From: Alphaproteobacteria bacterium
GTDB taxonomy: Bacteria; Pseudomonadota; Alphaproteobacteria; SP197
DNA: 9,443 bases
Assembly: GCA_022822575.1 (NCBI GenBank)
Contig: JAJEBJ010000216.1
Coordinates: 1 to 9,443, forward strand
Direction: 5' to 3'
How positions within the stretch are numbered: the stretch's first letter is position 1; each line of letters begins with the position of its first letter. The notes below the pieces were generated by a model. That model did no database searches, was not told where the DNA came from, and saw only the letters and a list, made by a program, of their open reading frames with translations. Below are positions 6,663-9,443 of the stretch, in pieces. Made by a program: the position numbers and the translations under genes.

Positions 6663-7535
6663 ATGCATCAGATCATCGAAATCCTGATCAGCGGGATCAT
6701 GCTGGGCGCCGTCTATGCGCTGTTGGCGTTCGGCCTGTCCCTGGTCTACGGCGTCACCCGGATCCTCAATTTCGCCTACGGCGCGATTTATGCCGTGGGC
6801 GGCTATCTCGCGTGGGTTCTGACGGTCGGGTATCTGGAGCTGAACTATGCGGTGACCTTTCTCATCCTGATTCCGACCCTCTTCGTGCTGGGCATGGCGC
6901 TCGAACGGTTGTTGATCCGCCCGCTGCGCTGGAAGCCGGGCTGGAACATAACGACGATGATGGTGACGCTGGGCCTAGCGTTCTTTATCGACAACGCGAA
7001 CCTGATCGGGTTTGGCCCCGAGAACAAGGTTCTTCCGCCGCTCGTGCCCGGCAAGGTCGAGGCGTTCGGGTTTGTCCTTTCGTATCACAAGATCGTCATC
7101 TTCCTGCTGGCGATCGTATTCGTGCTCGGGCTCGAACTGTTCCTTCGAAAGACACGTTATGGCCAGGCCATGCGGGCGGTGGCCCAGGACATGCAGGGCG
7201 CCAACATGGTCGGGATCAACGTCAACCAGATCTTCGGCTATGCCTTCGGACTTTCGGCCGTTCTCGCGGGTCTCGCCGGGGTATTGCTCGCCCCGATTCA
7301 CCTGATTTCCCCGTTCGTGGGCTGGATCCCGTTCCTGAAGGCCTTCGTGATCGTCGTGCTGGGGGGCCTGGGCAGCACGCGCGGCACGCTCGTTGCCGCC
7401 TTCATCCTGGGGATCATCGAGTCCTACACCACGTTCTGGGTGGGCGCGAGCTGGACCATACCGCTGTGGCTCCTCACCCTGCTCGCGATCCTGATCTTCC
7501 GTCCCAGCGGACTGTTCGGCGGCTGGACGCGATGA
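6663..7535 (+). CDS. livH: Liv-type ABC transporter permease, LivH subunit
   Basis: This 290-residue inner-membrane protein forms half of the translocation pore with LivM. It is strongly hydrophobic, with about eight membrane segments, and starts MHQIIEILISGIMLGAVYALLAFGLSLVYGV, followed by ILNFAYGAIYAVGGY, both typical of LivH. The cytoplasmic coupling loop that touches the ATPases is visible as KTRYGQAMRAVAQD from residue 163. The ATG at 6663 is fixed on its left by an in-frame TGA at 6660-6662. AAGGG at 6642-6646 is about 16 bases away, so the ribosome binding site is weak or unusual. The last codon and stop overlap an ATG at 7532 (ATGA). The length is normal and the gene looks intact. Confidence 0.93.
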   Translation: MHQIIEILISGIMLGAVYALLAFGLSLVYGVTRILNFAYGAIYAVGGYLAWVLTVGYLELNYAVTFLILIPTLFVLGMALERLLIRPLRWKPGWNITTMMVTLGLAFFIDNANLIGFGPENKVLPPLVPGKVEAFGFVLSYHKIVIFLLAIVFVLGLELFLRKTRYGQAMRAVAQDMQGANMVGINVNQIFGYAFGLSAVLAGLAGVLLAPIHLISPFVGWIPFLKAFVIVVLGGLGSTRGTLVAAFILGIIESYTTFWVGASWTIPLWLLTLLAILIFRPSGLFGGWTR

Positions 7536-7639
7536 CGATCAGGCAAACCGGCAGCCTTCGTCGAACGGCGCGCGTGCGAGCGGCCACGGTGCCGGGCGCC
7601 GCCACGGAGAGAGCGGCGGAAAGCGGGCCGGCACGATGA
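7532..7639 (+). CDS. Possible 35-codon bridging ORF between livH and livM
   Basis: An ATG at 7532 overlaps the livH stop as ATGA. Its frame stays open for 35 codons and ends in a TGA at 7637 that overlaps the livM ATG at 7636, again as ATGA. The product (MTIRQTGSLRRTARV...) is basic, with seven arginines, has no membrane segment and matches no family I know. A ribosome leaving livH could translate it and be handed to livM, so it may matter as a coupling device more than as a protein. A 108-nt open frame is not rare in GC-rich DNA, so chance is a real alternative; the double overlap is what makes it worth listing. Confidence 0.35.
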   Translation: MTIRQTGSLRRTARVRAATVPGAATERAAESGPAR

Positions 7640-8610
7640 CTCGCGTCTACTTCCTCATCGCCGTCGGCGTTCTTGCGGTTCTGGGAGCCGTGATCGGGGA
7701 CAAGTATTTCCTCCATATCCTGATCCTCTGCTTCATCTGGAGCATGGTCGTCGCGGGCTGGGATCTGGTGCTGGGTTACGCCGGGATCGTCAACTTTGCG
7801 CAGCTCGTGTTCTTCGCCGTCGGCGCGTACGGCTCCTCCATGGCCGCCATGAGCCTGGGCGCCCCGTCCATCACGCCGCTTCTGGTCGGGATGGGCTGCG
7901 CCGGTGTCGTCGGGCTGTTGATCGGCTTGCCGTGCCTGCGTCTTCGCGGCGAGTTCATCGCTCTCTTTACCTTTACCGTCCATCTCGCCCTGCCTCCGCT
8001 CATCCGCCAGGGGCGACCGATCGGGACCGGCGGCGCCACGGGACTCCTGGGCGTGCCGCCGCTCGAGATCGGCGACTTCACTCTCGTCGCTCAGGACAAG
8101 CTTGCCTGGTTCTACGTCACGCTTTGCGTGGCCGCCGTCGCCATCTACATCATCTATTTCGTCATCCTGCCCGGACGATGGGGCAAGGCGTTCGTGGCCA
8201 TGCGGGACTCGGAGGACTTCGCCAAGAGTCTCGGCATCAACTACTACAAGTACAAACTCGTCGTGTTCGTGGCCTCGGCACTGATCACCGGGCTGGCCGG
8301 CGCACTCTACGCCCACTACGTGATCGTCGTGACGCCGAAGATCCTCGGAACCGAGTTCTTCCTGATCGTCATGGTCATGCTCTCGGTAGGCGGGCTCGGC
8401 CGCTTCCCCGGCGTGATCCTGGGTGCGTTCATCATCACGATCGGCAACGAATGGCTCCGCGAAGTCGGGCAGTATCGCCTGCTTCTGCTCGGATTGGCCG
8501 TCGTCCTGATCATCCTGTTCATGCCCAAGGGCATCGTCTCGCTCCCCGAGCAGCTCCAGCGCGTCAAATGGCGGAGAGTCCCCACGTTCCGTCGCCAGAA
8601 CCGGAATTGA
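7636..8610 (+). CDS. livM: Liv-type ABC transporter permease, LivM subunit
   Basis: This 324-residue inner-membrane protein is the second permease and completes the importer. The family core is clear: VVAGWDLVLGYAGIVNFAQLVFFAVGAYG near the N-terminus, the periplasmic GGATGLLGVPPL segment in the middle, and the ATPase coupling loop RWGKAFVAMRDSEDFAKSLGIN at 181-202. The region LSVGGLGRFPGVILGAF and the closing FMPKGIVSLPEQL are also typical. The N-terminus is shorter than in LivM proteins that carry extra helices, but normal for the alphaproteobacterial type. The ATG at 7636 has only a loose purine-rich stretch upstream (GGAAAGCGGG), so coupling to the short ORF before it may aid initiation. 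The C-terminal tail is basic. Confidence 0.93.
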   Translation: MTRVYFLIAVGVLAVLGAVIGDKYFLHILILCFIWSMVVAGWDLVLGYAGIVNFAQLVFFAVGAYGSSMAAMSLGAPSITPLLVGMGCAGVVGLLIGLPCLRLRGEFIALFTFTVHLALPPLIRQGRPIGTGGATGLLGVPPLEIGDFTLVAQDKLAWFYVTLCVAAVAIYIIYFVILPGRWGKAFVAMRDSEDFAKSLGINYYKYKLVVFVASALITGLAGALYAHYVIVVTPKILGTEFFLIVMVMLSVGGLGRFPGVILGAFIITIGNEWLREVGQYRLLLLGLAVVLIILFMPKGIVSLPEQLQRVKWRRVPTFRRQNRN

Positions 8611-8611
8611 A

Positions 8612-8642
8612 CGGGCTCGCCCGCGCGCCCCGCGCCACGGGG
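8612..8642 (+). terminator. Candidate terminator hairpins after livM
   Basis: Directly after the livM stop, CGGGC (8612-8616) pairs with GCCCG (8619-8623), and CCCCG (8628-8632) pairs with CGGGG (8638-8642) across a 5-nt loop. Position fits the end of the transporter operon. No T-run follows, so a classical intrinsic terminator is not proven. Confidence 0.35.
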
Positions 8643-8647
8643 ATATC

Positions 8648-8815
8648 TAGAGCACGTTCCGACCGGACGCGATCACGGCGGATTGCCGCAGGAGCCCATT
8701 CATCACGCGCTACCGCCCGAGACCCCCCACCCGGCCCTCTCCGCCTTCGGGGGAGGGGGACAGGGGGAGGTGGGAGTCAGGCCGCTGTGATCCCGTAAGG
8801 TCGGAAAGTGCTCTA
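8648..8815. mobile_element. 168-bp nested inverted-repeat element (MITE/REP-like)
   Basis: The 34-bp ends at 8648-8681 and 8782-8815 are inverted copies matching at 29 of 34 positions; both begin TAGAGCAC when read inward. A second inverted repeat of 20 bp (15 of 20 matching), 8726-8745 and 8755-8774, lies inside and closes on a 9-nt loop; its arms are CCCACC-type C-rich and G-rich strands. The inner part resembles the C-rich/G-rich palindromic repeat scattered through many alphaproteobacterial genomes. No coding capacity is seen, so any movement would need a transposase elsewhere. Flanks GGATATC (8641-8647) and CGGATTC (8816-8822) are similar but not a clean target duplication. The right end falls inside an HU-like gene. 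Confidence 0.75.
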
Positions 8816-8921
8816 CGGATTCGGCGATCGCCTCCAGAACGGTGTCGGCCGCTCCTTCAGCCGTGTACCTGTTCAGCCCCATCCGTCTGGCCACGCGTGC
8901 GACGACCGCCGATTTGTTCAT
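8703..8921 (-). pseudogene. HU-family DNA-binding protein gene, 3'-truncated by the repeat element
   Basis: The minus strand encodes 72 residues starting MNKSAVVARVARRMGLNRYT and AEGAADTVLEAIAES, which matches the first two helices of HU/IHF-type nucleoid proteins (about 90 residues in full). Likeness ends at residue 35. Residue 36 onward (VEHFPTLRDHSGLTPTSP...) is read from the right inverted repeat and interior of the 8648-8815 element, running to a stop at 8703. The beta-arm region (usually GFGTF... and the proline-tipped arm) that grips DNA is missing, and no remnant is seen beyond the element. The start is certain: GGAGGAG (plus-strand 8928-8934) lies six bases upstream of the ATG at 8921. 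The frame is open upstream to 9233, but that stretch has no family likeness. It may be dead, or make a small dimerisation-only peptide. Confidence 0.75.
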
Positions 8922-9225
8922 TGTCCACTCCTCCGATCCCCCGATCGCGCCCTGAACCCGCCAACCTCCCCGCGAGGCCGACGCACCCTTTCCGCTGACA
9001 GCCCTTTGGCCAACGCCGCCATCGCCGCAGCTTTCCTCTTGCGAGCATAACCCGCCCGTTCCGGCCAAGTTCCGCCGACCGTCCGGGCTCCGCAGCAACT
9101 GGGCTTCCAACGCCGCCTCCGAGCATTGCCCGCACCCCGAGGCAGAGGCCGGACCGGGAGGGGCAGCCCTCGGCAGGGGAGCAAGTCCCCCGCCGCTTGG
9201 CCCGCCGACCGCGAGGGAGGATCCG
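8922..9225. other. Non-coding gap between the divergent HU-like and NADAR-like genes
   Basis: These 304 bases lie between two genes that point away from each other, so they should hold both promoters. No well-spaced -35/-10 pair stands out on either strand. Frames on the minus strand remain open through much of it, for example one encoding an AGYARKRKAAAMAALAKGLSAE-like stretch, but none has a family match or ribosome binding site that I can support. It may include decayed coding sequence. The two ribosome binding sites, at 8928-8934 (minus) and 9215-9220 (plus), are the only clear signals. Confidence 0.45.
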
Positions 9226-9443
9226 ATGCGCACTTATGTAAAGGACTACGCTTGCGGCTTTCGATTCACGAAAGCCGCGTGGGGCGCCTTCAGCAACTTC
9301 CAGCCACTCGCCGTGCCCATCGTGACCGGTCCCTGGAGCTGCCCCACGTCTGAGAATCTCTACCAGGCTTGTAAGTTCCCGGCGCGGCCCGACAAGAGAA
9401 CGACGGCAAGGTCGACAGCGCTGACTTCCAGCGACTCTACAAC
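9226..9443 (+). CDS. NADAR/YbiA-like N-glycosidase family protein, N-terminal part
   Basis: The frame opens at ATG 9226 with GGGAGG at 9215-9220 five bases before it, and runs off the window. NADAR-family motifs are clear in the first 56 residues: GFRFTKAAWGAFSNF (SNF at 23-25), SENLYQACKFP (42-52, with the conserved E43) and ARPD (53-56). The family includes YbiA, which removes the base-like moiety from early riboflavin intermediates, and ADP-ribose-related members found with phage and defence genes; I cannot tell which applies. After codon 51 the frame changes character (KRTTARSTALTSSDST), whereas another frame reads GKVDSADFQRLYN with very GC-rich third positions. A single-base deletion near 9377-9379 would explain this, as a real frameshift or a sequence error. 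A perfect 10-bp hairpin lies inside codons 10-18. Confidence 0.7.
   Translation, partial: MRTYVKDYACGFRFTKAAWGAFSNFQPLAVPIVTGPWSCPTSENLYQACKFPARPDKRTTARSTALTSSDST
9254..9278 (+). repeat. Perfect 10-bp stem-loop inside the start of the NADAR-like gene
   Basis: GCGGCTTTCG (9254-9263) and CGAAAGCCGC (9269-9278) pair perfectly across the 5-nt loop ATTCA, 28 bases after the start codon. The codons affected spell part of CGFRFTKAA. A hairpin this strong near a start could slow translation or act as an mRNA processing site; it could also be a by-product of the conserved protein motif plus GC bias. Confidence 0.6.

Noticed and set aside
6575..7639. A 354-codon open frame on the plus strand overlapping livH
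   Set aside because: It is an alternate frame of livH, rich in R, G, P and D with no family likeness. Only its last 35 codons, which lie outside livH, are kept as a possible bridging ORF.
8726..8774. Inner C-rich/G-rich repeat as an intrinsic terminator for livM
   Set aside because: It is imperfect (15 of 20), followed by no T-tract, and is better explained as the core of the dispersed repeat element, although it could still slow RNA polymerase.
8703..9233. A longer version of the HU-like protein starting upstream of 8921
   Set aside because: The extra N-terminal stretch is low-complexity and has no family match, whereas ATG 8921 has an ideal ribosome binding site and begins exactly at the HU homology.
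9376..9443. EF-hand or dockerin-like reading of DGKVDSADFQRLYN in the alternate frame
   Set aside because: It is a short partial match at the window edge without the full calcium-binding loop pattern, and it is better explained as a frameshifted part of the NADAR-like gene.

Overview
The window reads as a high-GC proteobacterial chromosome, most likely alphaproteobacterial. The evidence is strong GC bias at third codon positions, GGAGG-type ribosome binding sites, an ISNCY/IS1202-like transposase start, and a palindromic intergenic repeat of a kind I associate with alphaproteobacteria. The taxonomy is inference, because no rRNA or marker gene is present.

Layout: (1) 1-204, minus strand: the 5' end of an ISNCY-like insertion sequence, with the first 40 codons of its transposase. 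(2) 429-3309, plus strand: a two-gene molybdenum hydroxylase operon, a [2Fe-2S] small subunit followed by a molybdopterin-binding large subunit with the form II loop AYRGAGR. The FAD (CoxM-type) subunit that usually completes this enzyme is absent. (3) 3636-8610, plus strand: a complete branched-chain-amino-acid-type (HAAT/Liv) ABC importer in the order binding protein, LivG, LivF, LivH, LivM. livF probably starts at a TTG inside the end of livG. livH and livM are bridged by a 35-codon ORF with ATGA overlaps at both ends. (4) 8648-8815: a 168-bp element with 34-bp imperfect terminal inverted repeats (29/34) and a second inverted repeat nested inside. It sits in an HU-like gene (minus strand, start 8921) and leaves only about the first 35 HU codons. 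(5) 9226 to the end, plus strand: the start of a NADAR/YbiA-like gene, with signs of a frameshift near 9377.

How the genes may work together: the binding protein would capture a small polar solute in the periplasm, LivHM-GF would import it, and the hydroxylase could oxidise it in the cytoplasm. The gene order suggests a dedicated uptake-plus-oxidation cassette. The substrate cannot be read from the sequence, and the active-site loop argues against a true CO dehydrogenase. The right end (repeat element, broken HU gene, NADAR gene) is a separate, accessory-looking region.

No rRNA, tRNA, CRISPR array or phage structural gene was seen. The strongest signals outside the main genes are the element that cuts the HU gene, the missing FAD subunit beside an IS end, the paired palindromes between livF and livH, and the double-ATGA mini-ORF between livH and livM.
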